A DNA stretch of 64,000 bases, from assembly GCA_949987565.1 (NCBI GenBank), contig OX465115.1:11672555-11736554 (forward strand). Direction: 5' to 3'. Origin of the DNA: Luidia sarsii. Its lineage: Eukaryota; Echinodermata; Asteroidea; Paxillosida; Luidiidae. Positions within the stretch are counted from its first letter, which is position 1; the number at the start of each line of letters is the position of its first letter. Of this stretch, positions 24,601 through 30,605 are shown piece after piece. A program made the translations under genes and the position numbers. Below the pieces are notes generated by a model. It did no database searches, was not told the origin of the DNA, and saw nothing but the letters and a program-made list of their open reading frames with translations.

Positions 24601-27600
24601 CCCGCTTTCCATGAATCATGGCGCTTATGCTTTTGCTGGAACGCTTACGGTCAACTTGAGCTTTAGGCATGAAGATGATGAACAGTACAGAGAAGACTGC
24701 TAATACTTCAGTGCTACACTGCTGTAATATTTACAGTAACCAGCTAAAATACCATAAAACTTACGTGTTGTTTGGTTGCAGTATTGCAGACGACATTTCC
24801 AAAATTAGTTTCTTGTCATGTAGTTGTCTATGATGTTAACAACATGAAGTGATGCCAATTTCCGTCTTGAGGTGTGTTTTCAGGCAATGATTGCTTTCGA
24901 AAATTATTCCCCACTTTGGGAAAACGGCACTGATTTGTCAGATGCTGTTGCAACTTAGGTGAAACATGATGTTTGCGTCAAGGAGAATATGATTCAACGA
25001 GGGTTTGCCCTGCTCAATATAATAAGCACCGAATGCTCAGTGCTTTGCCCGATGCCTGATGAAAATCTCTCTGGCAGCTCGGGTGGGATTTGAACCCGCG
25101 ACGCCTGCTTTCTAGTGCAGATGTCTTAACAATTAAACGCCGATCTGATGGAGGTTGTGTGGCGGATTTTTTGAATAATGTAACGCTGTTGCAACTGTTG
25201 CAGAGATTCAATACATGTTATGTTGTATGTGTCTGTTTTGGGTAGACGTGGCCGTGGATATGCCAGAGGAGTTGGACCTGATGGCCTACCGGGGCCAGGG
25301 CCTTCAAGCAGGGGAGGTGGTGCTCCCTGAGGGCGACAGTCCACCAGAGCCTGGTAAGTCTGGGACGGCAACAGATCATTTCACAGCACGGGTTCAGTCT
25401 TTCTGTCATGATTTTTTTTTTTTAAGTAGAAAGGGTGATCAAAGTCACGCGATGTGTCGTTGCTGGTGGCGACGTTTCGGTTGCTAACTGCTAACCTTCA
25501 TCAGTCAACTGAAGAATGCGCGCTGCGGCGTCCGTTTATGTCCGCTTCGCCGGTTCCTGTGTACCGGTTTGCGGACGTCGTAGTAGTGATCGTGAGGTTT
25601 GGCGCGCGATTCTGGCATCCACTAGCGGTCCTGTCCGTAGTGGGTCGGCGGTCGTGGCGTCTGATGGTGGGGAGCCAGAAACCGGGGATGTCAATGCCGC
25701 TGTCCCGGTTGATGTTGTTTCGGCAAAGTCGGATGTGGATGGCTGTCTTGACACGCCTGGTGTACCAGTGCTGTTCACGGTAGATACACTGCACATCGTC
25801 CCAATTGGGGCGGTGACCAGCTCCCCAAGCGTGCTCGGCTACTGCTGATCCGTCCATACGGGAGAGTCTCACGTCGCGTAGATGACACCTCCGCGTCTTC
25901 TCAGGGGGACAGGGTCCTTGAGGTGGACGAGTTGGTTCCTCAAGGTGGTGGAAGAATGAAACACGGTACGGATACCGTGTCCCTCGAGGATTCTCCTCAA
26001 ATTTTTGTTTATCTGCCAGTTTATCTGTTCTGTGAGTATAACAGCTTGTTGTGGACAGAATGTTATCTTTCTATTACAAGTTTTTGTCAAACAAACCAGG
26101 ATCAAAGGAAAACAAGGAAAATCTGACTGAGGTCTCAGGTTCAAGGCCCAGTCCAGTCAAAGTTTTCTTTGCCAATTTTGCAAATGTTACAAATTTCAAG
26201 AACCCTCGGGGGATCCTTGATATTTCGTTACAATTATTTGTTCGGATACGTTTCCTGAGCATGATACACATATTTTGGGTGTGGCAGATTTTTTTATTTG
26301 GCATCCCATTTACATTTCTGACAAGGAGGAGGAGGGGGTGATGGAAGTAGAAGAATGATCAAGAGAACGAGAACAAGAACAATTAATAGTACACTAGAAG
26401 AATGTGAGCAAGAGTGAGAAAGAGAAGGAATAGTAGAAACATTGGTAGCAGATACGCAGATGAATACAGGGATGTAAGACTTCTAGAAATTTCCAGATTT
26501 CCGGAAATGGCGTTATTTTTTTTTTTGATTTCCGGAAATGGCGTAATTTTAATGTTTGTATTTTAAATTCTTTTAAAATTTATTGTCAAACTGGTGTCTC
26601 AAACTGCTCAGTTTTATTTGTTGCAACCCCTAAAGACTGAAGGGCGCCTGCACCCCTGCCGTGAATCTCGCAATCGTGTCTCTTGGTCTCATAAGCGCTC
26701 ACTCGCAGTCGCACAATTTATCGGCTTTCGGTGATTTTCAGGAAATGACTTTGTCGGTCACTTACATCCCTGTGAATAGGGCATGGCCTGATACCCAGCT
26801 CTCTGTCACATGTTTAGAGAATGGTGTATAAACCAATTGTTCTCCCCCCCCCCCCCTCTCTCTCTGACAGAGCCTGAGATCGACGAGGCGACAGTCTTAC
26901 AGCTGGTGGAGATGGGTTTTCACCGTGAGGGCTGCCGCAAAGCCGTCTACCACACCAAGAACACGGGTGTGGATGCAGCCATGAACTGGGTTCTGCAACA
27001 CATGGGTGACCCAGGTAGGGCCAGGGACGGGGGCCGGGGCCGGGGCGGGGGCCAGGGACGGGGGCCAGGGACGGGGGCCAGGGACGGGGGCCAGGGACGG
27101 GGGCCAGGGATGGGGGCCAGGGATGGGGGCCAGGGACGGGGGCCAGGGACGGGGGACGGGGGCCAGGGAAGGGGGACGGGGGCCAGGGACGGGGGCCAGG
27201 GATGGGGGCCAGGGACGGGGGCCAGGGACGGGGGCCAGGGACGGGGGCCAGGGATGGGGGCCAGGGACGGGGGCCAGGGACGGGGGACGGGGGCCAGGGA
27301 AGGGGGACGGGGGCCAGGGACGGGGGCCAGGGATGGGGGCCAGGGACGGGGGCCAGGGACGGGGGCCAGGGACGGGGGCCAGGGATGGGGGCCAGGGACG
27401 GGGGCCAGGGACGGGGGACGGGGGCCAGGGAAGGGGGACGGGGGCCAGGGACGGGGGCCAGGGATGGGGGCCAGGGACGGGGGCCAGGGACGGGGGCCAG
27501 GGATGGGGGCCAGGGACGGGGGCCAGGGACGGGGGCCAGGGACGGGGGCCAGGGACGGGGGACGGGGGCCAGGGCCGGGGGCCAGTAGTCAGATTTGGGA

Positions 27601-30058
27601 GAAGACTTCAACGGTCTTGTAAAACACCAGGGAGCTCACGAACAGTACCCATGGAACGAGAAACAGTTTTCCCACACAGTCAATGCAATGGTCATGTACA
27701 TGGGACTGACCATTCAAATCTTTTCTTTGGTTGTAGACTTTGCTGCGCCTCTACAAGTGGGCGGGACCAAGAAGGCGTCCGAGTTTGTCGCCGATGACAA
27801 CGGAGTGGCCATGATTTTGAGCATGGGATTCTCGCGAGACCAGGCAGTGCGGGCACTGAAAGCCACGGTAAGCCCCAATTTCATTGATTTCTAAAGATTT
27901 TATTGATTGCATTGATCTTATCATTGGTTAATTTGTTTTGTTGATTTCATTGGTTTGGGTGATTTCATTGATTCTGATGATTTTGTTGATACTGTTGATA
28001 TTGATTTGGTTGATTTTAGTGATAGTATTGTTTTCAGTGATTTTTTGAGTTATTCCTTTATTTTGGTGGATTAATTTTGATGGTTTGTTTGTGTCAAATA
28101 CAATGATTTAAAAAGAAAAATTAACCAAGTACAACATTGATGTACAAAAATGATGCAAACTGCTTACTGACTAAAATAACCAAAATGCAAATTTCAAAAT
28201 GTAGTGGCCCTGACGTTTCGATCCTAGCAGGACCTTTCTCAAAGTGCCTCTCAAGTACAAAACTTCAATCTTTAATATGTCTGTCTCTGTTGTTTGACTA
28301 CACAGGACAACAACATAGAGCGAGCTGCTGACTGGATATTCAGTCACCTTGACGATCCTGTGGTTGCCATGGAGACGGACGAGCCCGTAAATCAGCCGGC
28401 CGGCCCAAAGTGCCGTGACGGAAGTGGAAGTAAGGGTTCCCTGTGTTTTTCTTTCAAACCCTGGCTCAGACTCTGAACTGGCTCTGTCATTATACCCTAA
28501 ATTTCACATTTAGAAGCTGGGAATACGCGGGGCAGTTGCATGGCAAACGATTTTCTAGAATGTCCATTCTAAAACAGCATCTTCTTCCTAAGTGGCCCCA
28601 GTTGAATGGGTCTGCCAAGTAGAAGGCATTTTTCTTGGTGACGGCTTTATCGTTTTTTTTTTTTTACATCCCTGTGAGTACTCATTGGGCATGGTCTTAA
28701 AGGTGAGGTCAGGACCTTGAACTCCACTGGATACCTCCCTTTGCATGGTTAAGGTGGAAAATTCCAGAATGTTGTGTAGCCTTGATGCTGTTCCACATCT
28801 GGAAGAATGACATAGAATGTTTGCCTGGACAGGGACTGGGTGCCAATACCTTTGCCTTAACAAATCAACGGTTCAATGCTTTAAAGACCTGAGTTGTCCA
28901 GCCCTTAGGTCTGGCCCTTCCCAGGTAACAATCTTTTGCTGGGTATCAGAAGCATTTACCCATTAACCAATTCGGACGTCGTTGTGGCTTTTGTCAAGAG
29001 ATTATCCATTCGAAAAAGGGCCCATTGTGTGTCGTCAATTGACCGTAATGGACTTGTGTGTGTGCGTGCGTGTACGGTGCTGTCAATCCCTGACCGCAGA
29101 CTCCAGCCTCCACTCCAGGCAGTCAAATCTTCGAGTTGGTCGGCCACAACCGAGCGTACAGATTAGGGTAAAGAATGTGGGGGGAATTCTAATGCCAGAC
29201 CGACAACCGTTGGGCTGTGTGGCATGCAAAGACAATGTCCCCCGCGTGCTTTCAGCTGCAGCGCGGTATCCCTCGATCCTCCACAGTAAAAGTCCCACAA
29301 TTGCACAATTGCTGCTGCTAATCTTGCAATTAATGTGGCAACTTGCGTCAAAAAGGGTCTTTGTACTGATTCGTATTGCTTTGTTCTAAGCTGAAAAGAG
29401 TCTTTGTTTAGAATGTGGACAATAGTGGTGCCCGGATTCGGAGGGCATAGTCAAGCCAACGGAGCTCCAGATTCGGAGGTCCCGGCGCGAAGTGGTTAAC
29501 TGCCATGTATCTCCCCCATTTTGATTCAGATGCAAGCAACAATATGTTGTCGACCGAGCAATAGCAGTTCAGGGCTCACACAAAGTTGATGCAGCTTTAA
29601 TCTATGATTTCAGTAATATTTGCTTGATTTTCATTTGTCTGATTTTCTGTTGCAGAGTATCGTTTGTTGGCCTTCGTCAGTCACATGGGTACCTCCACTG
29701 CCTGTGGTCACTACGTCTGCCACATTTTCAAAGACGGAAGGTGAGTTGACCTTTAATGATAATACAAGCTACTCCTTAATTTGTGACACGGCTTGTCACA
29801 CATGTCCTTTTAATTTTATTTTATTTTTTAATATCCTGTAGGGCCTTCATCAAAGGCAGAATTACCCTTTCTTATGGTTTTTAAAAATCTTAAAATTTAG
29901 TGGGCCTGACGTTTCGATCCTAGCAGGACCTTTCTCTTAAAAATGTGTGATTTTGTTTCTTCTAACGCAGATGGGTGATCTTCAACGATCGAAAAGTTGC
30001 AATGTCTGAGCATCCTCCCAAAGACTTGGGCTACCTCTACATTTACCAGCGCCTCTGA
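3504..30058 (+). CDS. USP5: Ubiquitin carboxyl-terminal hydrolase 5 (isopeptidase T), complete 21-exon gene
   Basis: Cysteine deubiquitinase that disassembles unanchored polyubiquitin chains in cytosol and nucleus, recognising the free ubiquitin C-terminus through its zinc finger. I assembled 21 exons with GT/AG borders and consistent phases: 2409 nt, 802 residues (human USP5 is about 835-858). Visible in order: N-terminal nUBP-like region (1-165); ZnF-UBP with C188, C191, C208 and H221 and the [13 protein letters not shown] loop; Cys box with catalytic C324 (GNSCYMNS); RQQDAEEF with the family Asp at 422; UBA1 (about 615-660); UBA2 (about 680-725); His box CGHYVC with H764; C-terminus IYQRL. 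All catalytic and zinc residues are present, so it looks functional. The linker before UBA1 is shorter than in vertebrates. USP13 is the vertebrate paralogue; an invertebrate probably has one co-orthologue. Introns make up over 90% of the gene. Confidence 0.96.
3606..5516. other. USP5 intron 1, nothing recognised
   Basis: AT-rich with homopolymer runs and short ACTTACACTTAC-type iterations near 3710. I see no gene or clear repeat family in it. Confidence 0.4.
5517..5642 (+). CDS. USP5: USP5 exon 2 (residues 35-76)
   Basis: TTTTTCAG|GAG to AAG|GTACGA, 42 codons, phase 0 at both ends. Contains [12 protein letters not shown] and VYLHLK, matching the N-terminal ubiquitin-binding-like domain. Confidence 0.95.
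5880..5965 (-). repeat. tRNA-derived SINE, family A (inverted)
   Basis: Reverse complement of the GGGCTGG(A)TAGCTC ... GGTTCAAATTCC unit. The companion block ending in GGGGCGCCAGTCAGAAGC (to about 6030) is the same one that precedes the SINE at 19567 and 36762. Confidence 0.65.
6601..6757. repeat. Hairpin repeat family, best copy with perfect inverted repeat
   Basis: A left block TTGCAAACTGCTTACTGACT is followed by two about 46-nt arms (6649-6694 and 6699-6744) that are exact reverse complements around a 4-nt loop. Each arm carries TTTCGATCCTAGCAGGACC. Partial copies occur near 883, 10672, 15955, 28143, 29893, 31205, 33298 and 50365. Confidence 0.85.
6823..6877 (+). CDS. USP5: USP5 exon 3 (residues 77-95)
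   Basis: TCTCTAG|AAA to ATAG|GTATGG. Short lysine/glutamate-rich exon ending in TRLAIG, which is conserved in USP5; one base is left for the next codon. Confidence 0.93.
7230..7545 (-). pseudogene. LINE reverse-transcriptase C-terminal remnant
   Basis: Read on the minus strand, two frames encode the tail typical of non-LTR retrotransposon ORF2 proteins. [12 protein letters not shown] with RIPK is in one frame. [19 protein letters not shown] and [11 protein letters not shown] follow in another. A frameshift and stop between them show it is dead. The 'RWLGHV ... GRP..RFKD..K.D' layout is a known family signature. Confidence 0.8.
7650..7795. repeat. Probable MITE with subterminal inverted repeats
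   Basis: GGATTTCACAAAGCCTTACG at one end and CGATGAGTTTGGTGAAATTG at the other are imperfect inverted repeats, with ATCGTAA motifs repeated inside. A related block (GATTTCACAAAAGTTAGGAC) occurs near 24457. Confidence 0.5.
8042..8163 (+). CDS. USP5: USP5 exon 4 (residues 95-135)
   Basis: CTCTAG|GTGTGG to CTG|GTAGGC. Encodes [10 protein letters not shown] and the [15 protein letters not shown] segment of the nUBP region. Phase 0 at its end. Confidence 0.94.
8184..8553. mobile_element. TTAA-ended MITE, copy 1
   Basis: A 370-bp member of a four-copy family (others at 15325, 17844, 23614). The right end is ACCAATGTTGTGTAGGGGCT followed by TTAA; the left end is its diverged complement. TTAA at the termini suggests a piggyBac-type non-autonomous element. 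No protein is encoded. Confidence 0.75.
8580..8860. repeat. GAT/GGTGAT-rich low-complexity tract
   Basis: Repeated GATGATGATG, GGTGATGGTG and GAGGAGGAGG blocks in USP5 intron 4. Open frames here are compositional. Confidence 0.8.
9205..9247. repeat. Detached unit of the 90-bp minisatellite
   Basis: Carries GTTAAGATCAGTGAGGGTAA and AGGTGACAA, the same order as in the main array. It is separated from that array by the inserted element at 9248-9630. Confidence 0.8.
9248..9630. mobile_element. Inverted-repeat element inserted in the 90-bp minisatellite
   Basis: Ends TAGCGAGCTTTCGTTTTGCG and, at the other end, the complement of TAGCGAGCTTTCGTTTTACG; the pairing runs about 24 bp with one mismatch. 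About 383 bp, no convincing ORF, TA at both edges. It sits exactly between two parts of the same tandem array. Confidence 0.75.
9631..10490. repeat. 90-bp minisatellite in USP5 intron 4
   Basis: About nine and a half copies with period exactly 90 bp (for example 9721, 9811, 9901), nearly identical, ending 47 nt before exon 5. Because 90 is a multiple of 3, several frames stay open for 300 or more codons; these are not genes. Confidence 0.95.
10538..10632 (+). CDS. USP5: USP5 exon 5 (residues 136-167)
   Basis: TCCTCAG|GTG to TCAAA|GTGAGA. Encodes [11 protein letters not shown], matching the conserved AWDGE segment before the zinc finger. Confidence 0.94.
10672..10910. repeat. Hairpin repeat family, two diverged inverted halves
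   Basis: GATCCTTGCAGGACCTTAGTC on one side and GAGAAAGGTCCCGCAAGGAT on the other, followed by the complement of the family's left block (GTTAGTAACAGTTTGCAAC). Confidence 0.65.
11205..12005. repeat. About 84-bp minisatellite running into the exon 6 acceptor
   Basis: About nine copies of a unit containing ACTTGTGTCTTAATTCTGG and AAGTGACAAGCCACATGC, with spacing of 82-86 bp. The last unit is shortened, and its TTTCTGGCTTTGT block forms the pyrimidine-rich part of the exon 6 3' splice site. Confidence 0.92.
12006..12241 (+). CDS. USP5: USP5 exon 6: ZnF-UBP (residues 167-246)
   Basis: GGACAG|GCATGC to GCAG|GTAAGG. Carries the whole zinc-finger core: [10 protein letters not shown], then C208 in ILCGRRYFD and H221 in [10 protein letters not shown]. 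The GRRYF arginine is the family residue that contacts the ubiquitin C-terminus. Markedly GC-richer than its flanks. Confidence 0.97.
12337..12634. mobile_element. MITE with AGGGYCGTTYCCACTA termini
   Basis: AGGGTCGTTTCCACTA at the left and TAGTGGGAACGGCCCT at the right pair with two mismatches. CAT flanks both ends, a possible 3-bp target duplication. The interior repeats AAATCACGATTATTTTCGTA. Confidence 0.7.
12725..13085. repeat. Dispersed repeat of about 370 bp (pair with 28965-29345)
   Basis: Shares ordered blocks with the later copy: GGACGTttGTGCAGC-type start, GGGCTCATTGT, CTCCACT/CTCTACT...CAGGC, and ...GCAGCACGCTATCC before an AATT-rich end. No ORF. Confidence 0.55.
13169..13263 (+). 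CDS. USP5: USP5 exon 7 (residues 246-277)
   Basis: CTTGCAG|ATG to AAG|GTTAGA. Encodes [12 protein letters not shown] and HLAHFGINM, conserved between the zinc finger and the catalytic core. Confidence 0.95.
13278..13410. mobile_element. Hammerhead-bearing repeat, copy 1
   Basis: Same block as at 35380-35550: GTTTGCGGTGACACCATGTA, a hairpin GGTTCTGAAAAGAACC, then the hammerhead-like core (13354-13393, minus). Ends like this are known in Penelope-like retroelements; no coding part remains here. Confidence 0.65.
13354..13393 (-). ncRNA. Hammerhead ribozyme-like motif, copy 1
   Basis: Minus strand: CTC, CTGATGA, a 6-bp stem II (GGCCAG/CTGGTC, loop AGCATA), then GAAACGTC and GAG. CTC and GAG pair as the start of stem I. 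The core bases CUGAUGA and GAAA are intact. Stem III is the self-complementary ACGU, so activity would need a dimer, as in known minimal type I hammerheads. Confidence 0.7.
14358..15050. repeat. About 69-bp minisatellite in USP5 intron 7
   Basis: About ten copies of a unit with ATTGTGTACAAGCTGAATAG and CATCCACAGCTGTGACTG. Ends about 70 nt before exon 8. Confidence 0.93.
15121..15257 (+). CDS. USP5: USP5 exon 8 (residues 278-323)
   Basis: TGGTCAG|ACT to AACAG|GTCAGT. Starts the USP catalytic domain: ELEIDLN, then [13 protein letters not shown], leading into the Cys box. Confidence 0.96.
15325..15693. mobile_element. TTAA-ended MITE, copy 2
   Basis: Both ends intact: TTAA then AGCCCCTACACAACATTGGT at the left, exact complement then TTAA at the right. 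369 bp, no ORF. Confidence 0.85.
15818..15874 (+). CDS. USP5: USP5 exon 9: catalytic cysteine (residues 323-342)
   Basis: GTTCCAG|TTGC to CAAAA|GTAAGT, 57 nt. The second codon is the nucleophile C324 in [13 protein letters not shown]. Confidence 0.96.
15955..16065. repeat. Hairpin repeat family, two inverted halves
   Basis: GGGCGTTTCGATCCCAGCAG on one side and GAGAAAGGTCCTGCTCGGAT on the other, separated by about 50 nt. Confidence 0.7.
16085..16400. repeat. CCTCAATCCTCC minisatellite, partly inverted
   Basis: Six or more CCTCAATCCTCCACAATCC blocks about 45-50 bp apart. The last block is in reverse orientation (GGAGGATTATGGAGGATTG), so the array ends in a fold-back. Confidence 0.85.
16527..16598 (+). 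CDS. USP5: USP5 exon 10 (residues 342-366)
   Basis: TCTCCAG|ATATGC to AAAT|GTGAGT, 72 nt, frame kept on both sides. Encodes [12 protein letters not shown], in the position of the human YVDKLEKIF segment. Confidence 0.9.
16690..17525. repeat. 142-bp minisatellite in USP5 intron 10
   Basis: ACCTTTGAAGATTAGCATC recurs at about 16969, 17111, 17253 and 17395 (142-bp steps), with one more diverged unit upstream. Each unit includes GCTAGGATCTAAACATCAGG, a derivative of the hairpin-repeat block. Ends 100 nt before exon 11. Confidence 0.93.
17625..17709 (+). CDS. USP5: USP5 exon 11 (residues 366-394)
   Basis: CACCCAG|GGCC to CTG|GTAAGT. Encodes [14 protein letters not shown], matching AKLGHGLLSGEYS in human. 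Confidence 0.95.
17844..18223. mobile_element. TTAA-ended MITE, copy 3
   Basis: Left TTAA plus AGCCCCTACACAACATTGGT and exact complementary right end. About 380 bp; an extra A-run accounts for the greater length. Confidence 0.85.
18303..19316. mobile_element. Non-autonomous element with about 250-bp terminal inverted repeats
   Basis: The left 250 bp (from AACTAGACATTTATGTCTGT) and the right 250 bp (complement of AACTAGAGATTTATGTCTGT) pair throughout, with substitutions and an A-run length difference. Shared inner landmarks include TATTTTGTGCACAAAGT and AACAATGGTCAATTG/AACAACGGTCAATTG. The interior of about 500 bp has no recognisable gene; the right arm carries a diverged tRNA-SINE B-box (about 19035-19060). 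Confidence 0.8.
19567..19655 (+). repeat. tRNA-derived SINE, family A
   Basis: GGGCTGGATAGCTCAGATGG (A box) and a degenerate B box before CAGTCAAAG. Preceded by the companion block CTTCTGACTGGCGCCCCCAC. Ends only about 40 nt before exon 12. Confidence 0.75.
19696..19818 (+). CDS. USP5: USP5 exon 12 (residues 395-435)
   Basis: AACAG|AGT to GAG|GTAAGA, 41 codons, phase 0. Contains [20 protein letters not shown] with the conserved Asp at 422. Confidence 0.96.
19986..20130. repeat. Partial copy of the CAGGGATGTAAG element
   Basis: Shares GACTTCTGGAAAATTCCGG, TTTCCGGAAAcGGCG and the ATCTCAAACcGCTCAtTTTTAT block with the complete copy at 26467. Confidence 0.6.
20576..20729 (+). CDS. USP5: USP5 exon 13 (residues 436-487)
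   Basis: AACAG|CGC to AAAG|GTGGGC. Encodes the [12 protein letters not shown] segment and [12 protein letters not shown], equivalent to the human VDYIMQLPVP strand. Confidence 0.94.
21180..21480 (+). repeat. tRNA-derived SINE, family B (Ser-like)
   Basis: At 21288-21361, AGCTCGG pairs with CCGAGCT as an acceptor stem, with A box GGTCCAGTGG and B box GGGTTCGAATCC, but the anticodon arm pairs badly. The tail is CATCAGGCATCGGGCGAAGC. Diverged direct repeats (ATTTTCCTTGACGCAA and CTTTCCTTCGACGCAA) flank it. An inverted copy lies at about 24970-25160. Confidence 0.75.
21534..21714 (+). CDS. USP5: USP5 exon 14 (residues 487-547)
   Basis: CTCGTAG|CCGAG to CCAG|GTACCT. A charged helix ([15 protein letters not shown]) followed by [15 protein letters not shown] and [10 protein letters not shown], all conserved in USP5. 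Confidence 0.95.
21905..22532. mobile_element. DNA transposon remnant with TATAGACCC inverted termini
   Basis: The left end TATAGACCCTTCTTACTGAC-GTCACG matches the complement of the right end (TATAGACCCGTCTTCGATGA-CGTCACG) over about 27 bp. Inside is a short reading frame (22024-22170). At about 630 bp it is non-autonomous. Confidence 0.75.
22024..22170 (+). pseudogene. N-terminal fragment of a transposon-encoded protein
   Basis: A 48-codon frame starting [16 protein letters not shown] and continuing [18 protein letters not shown]. From memory this resembles the start of proteins carried by ISL2EU-like or related DNA transposons, but I cannot confirm it. It is cut short inside the inverted-repeat element. 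Confidence 0.4.
22690..22775 (+). repeat. tRNA-derived SINE, family A, diverged
   Basis: GGGCTGGATAACTCGGGTAG and TGTTTGATTCCTAGCCAGTCC keep the family order with several substitutions. Confidence 0.6.
23373..23461 (+). CDS. USP5: USP5 exon 15 (residues 547-577)
   Basis: TATCCCAG|GACAGC to CTTG|GTAACG. Contains [17 protein letters not shown] and WVPKKL, a strongly conserved USP core strand. Confidence 0.96.
23614..23989. mobile_element. TTAA-ended MITE, copy 4
   Basis: Left end TTGA (from TTAA) then AGCCCCTACACAACATTGGT; right end complementary and followed by TTAA. About 376 bp. Confidence 0.8.
24440..24550. repeat. Short palindromic repeat
   Basis: AGTTAGGACGAGT and ACTCGTCCTAACT form a perfect hairpin with a 3-nt loop at about 24470-24498, next to GATTTCACAAA, resembling the element at 7650. 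Confidence 0.6.
24970..25160 (-). repeat. tRNA-derived SINE, family B (inverted)
   Basis: On the minus strand it carries the same acceptor-side sequence, CTGCACTAGAAAGCAG as a clean anticodon arm, a GGGTTCAAATCCC B box and the GGCATCGGGCAAAGCACTGA tail. It is the better-folding copy of this family. Confidence 0.75.
25246..25353 (+). CDS. USP5: USP5 exon 16 (residues 577-613)
   Basis: GGGTAG|ACGTG to CCTG|GTAAGT. Encodes [18 protein letters not shown], matching the human IEMPEELDISQLRGTGLQ segment, then the short linker to UBA1. Confidence 0.95.
25471..25504 (-). ncRNA. Hammerhead ribozyme-like motif 3' of a Penelope-like ORF
   Basis: Minus strand: CTGATGA, a stem II of GGTT/AACC with GC pairs further in, then GAAACGTC. 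The core matches the motifs at 13354 and 35459. The flanking stem I is not obvious, so it may be decayed. The ORF's stop codon is the TGA within CTGATGA. Confidence 0.6.
25501..26010 (-). pseudogene. Penelope-like element fragment (RT-EN C-terminus)
   Basis: The minus strand encodes parts of the Penelope-like reverse transcriptase/endonuclease C-terminus. One frame has [19 protein letters not shown] and GGVIY. Another has [45 protein letters not shown]. The step between them lacks the GIY-YIG catalytic stretch, so an internal deletion and frameshift have killed it. It lies antisense in USP5 intron 16. Confidence 0.85.
26467..26772. mobile_element. 306-bp MITE, CAGGGATGTAAG ends, TGAATA duplication
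   Basis: CAGGGATGTAAG and its exact complement form the ends. TGAATA precedes (26461-26466) and follows (26773-26778) the element, a 6-bp target duplication. A hAT-like start (CAGGG) would normally give 8 bp, so the superfamily is uncertain. Confidence 0.8.
26871..27014 (+). CDS. USP5: USP5 exon 17: UBA1 (residues 613-661)
   Basis: TCTGACAG|AGCCT to [28 protein letters not shown] and [11 protein letters not shown] form a complete UBA domain with the MGF loop. Confidence 0.96.
27016..27590. repeat. G-rich 13-bp minisatellite beginning inside the exon 17 donor region
   Basis: Units of GGGGGCCAGGGAC with higher-order blocks repeating about every 130 bp. It starts within the 5' splice-site sequence of exon 17. 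The plus (transcribed RNA) strand has runs of five Gs every 13 nt. Long open frames here are artefacts of composition. Confidence 0.95.
27737..27867 (+). CDS. USP5: USP5 exon 18: start of UBA2 (residues 661-704)
   Basis: GTTGTAG|ACTTT to ACG|GTAAGC. Contains [20 protein letters not shown], the first half of the second UBA domain. Phase 0. Confidence 0.96.
28143..28245. repeat. Hairpin repeat family, single-arm copy
   Basis: TGCAAACTGCTTACTGACTA followed by GACGTTTCGATCCTAGCAGG and ACCTTTCTCAAAG; no inverted second arm. Confidence 0.8.
28306..28429 (+). CDS. USP5: USP5 exon 19: end of UBA2 (residues 705-746)
   Basis: CACAG|GAC to [26 protein letters not shown] completes UBA2; GPKCRDGSG leads back into the catalytic core. 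Confidence 0.95.
28965..29345. repeat. Dispersed repeat, second copy (pair with 12725-13085)
   Basis: Same order of blocks as the first copy, including GGGCCCATTGTGTG, CTCCACTCCAGGC and GCAGCGCGGTATCC. No ORF. Confidence 0.55.
29656..29740 (+). CDS. USP5: USP5 exon 20: catalytic histidine (residues 746-774)
   Basis: GTTGCAG|AGTATC to [31 protein letters not shown] carries H764, the general base. Confidence 0.97.
29893..29940. repeat. Hairpin repeat family, arm only
   Basis: AAAATTTAGTGGGCCTGACG followed by TTTCGATCCTAGCAGGACC, 31 nt before exon 21. Identical in sequence to the left arm at 6650. Confidence 0.8.
29971..30058 (+). CDS. USP5: USP5 exon 21: C-terminus and stop (residues 774-802)
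   Basis: TAACGCAG|ATGG to stop TGA at 30056-30058. [20 protein letters not shown] and YIYQRL match the family C-terminus. Confidence 0.97.
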
Positions 30059-30534
30059 AGATGAAAGAAGGAAAACGCAAAAAATGTTAGAAATAGAAAG
30101 AAATTCTAAGATAGAACATGGATCAAACAAATCAATTGTTTTTCTTTCCTCCAGGCCATTTGGAAACTCAGGAGGGCGCTGTTGCTAAATCCATGCCACT
30201 GTTTAACCATGGAGTTTTGTTATTGAAAGCTTTTTATGAGCTGTAAGCTGTTTCCAATTCCTTGACCACTTGGCTGAAATTTTGTCTATAATTCCCCACA
30301 TCAGCTTGATTCCAAGTTATTTGTTTTCTATTTCAATTGCAGTATAGATTTTATGTACAGGAAGAAAATGTCTCTGTATCTGAACATTTACATAGTGGGT
30401 AGTTCATTCGCTGCTAATGCTTTGAAGTATATTGCATGATAATTGAGGCTAAGCGGTATGGACCACAGGGGGCGGAGCTCACTTTCAAAGGAGGCATTTG
30501 ACAGCCTACCTATGTCTGTTGATCAACCAATCAG

Positions 30535-30605
30535 TCAGTCAATCAATCAATCAATCAATCAACCAACAATCAATCAATCAACCAATCAATCAATCAACTA
30601 ACCAA
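30535..30605. repeat. (ATCA)n microsatellite
   Basis: Runs of AATCAATCAATC with interruptions, in the probable USP5 3' UTR. Confidence 0.9.

Noticed and set aside
26810..27797. Gly/Arg- and Pro-rich frames of 128-270 codons
   Set aside because: They come from the 13-bp G-rich array; the first one merely extends USP5 exon 17 past its splice donor.
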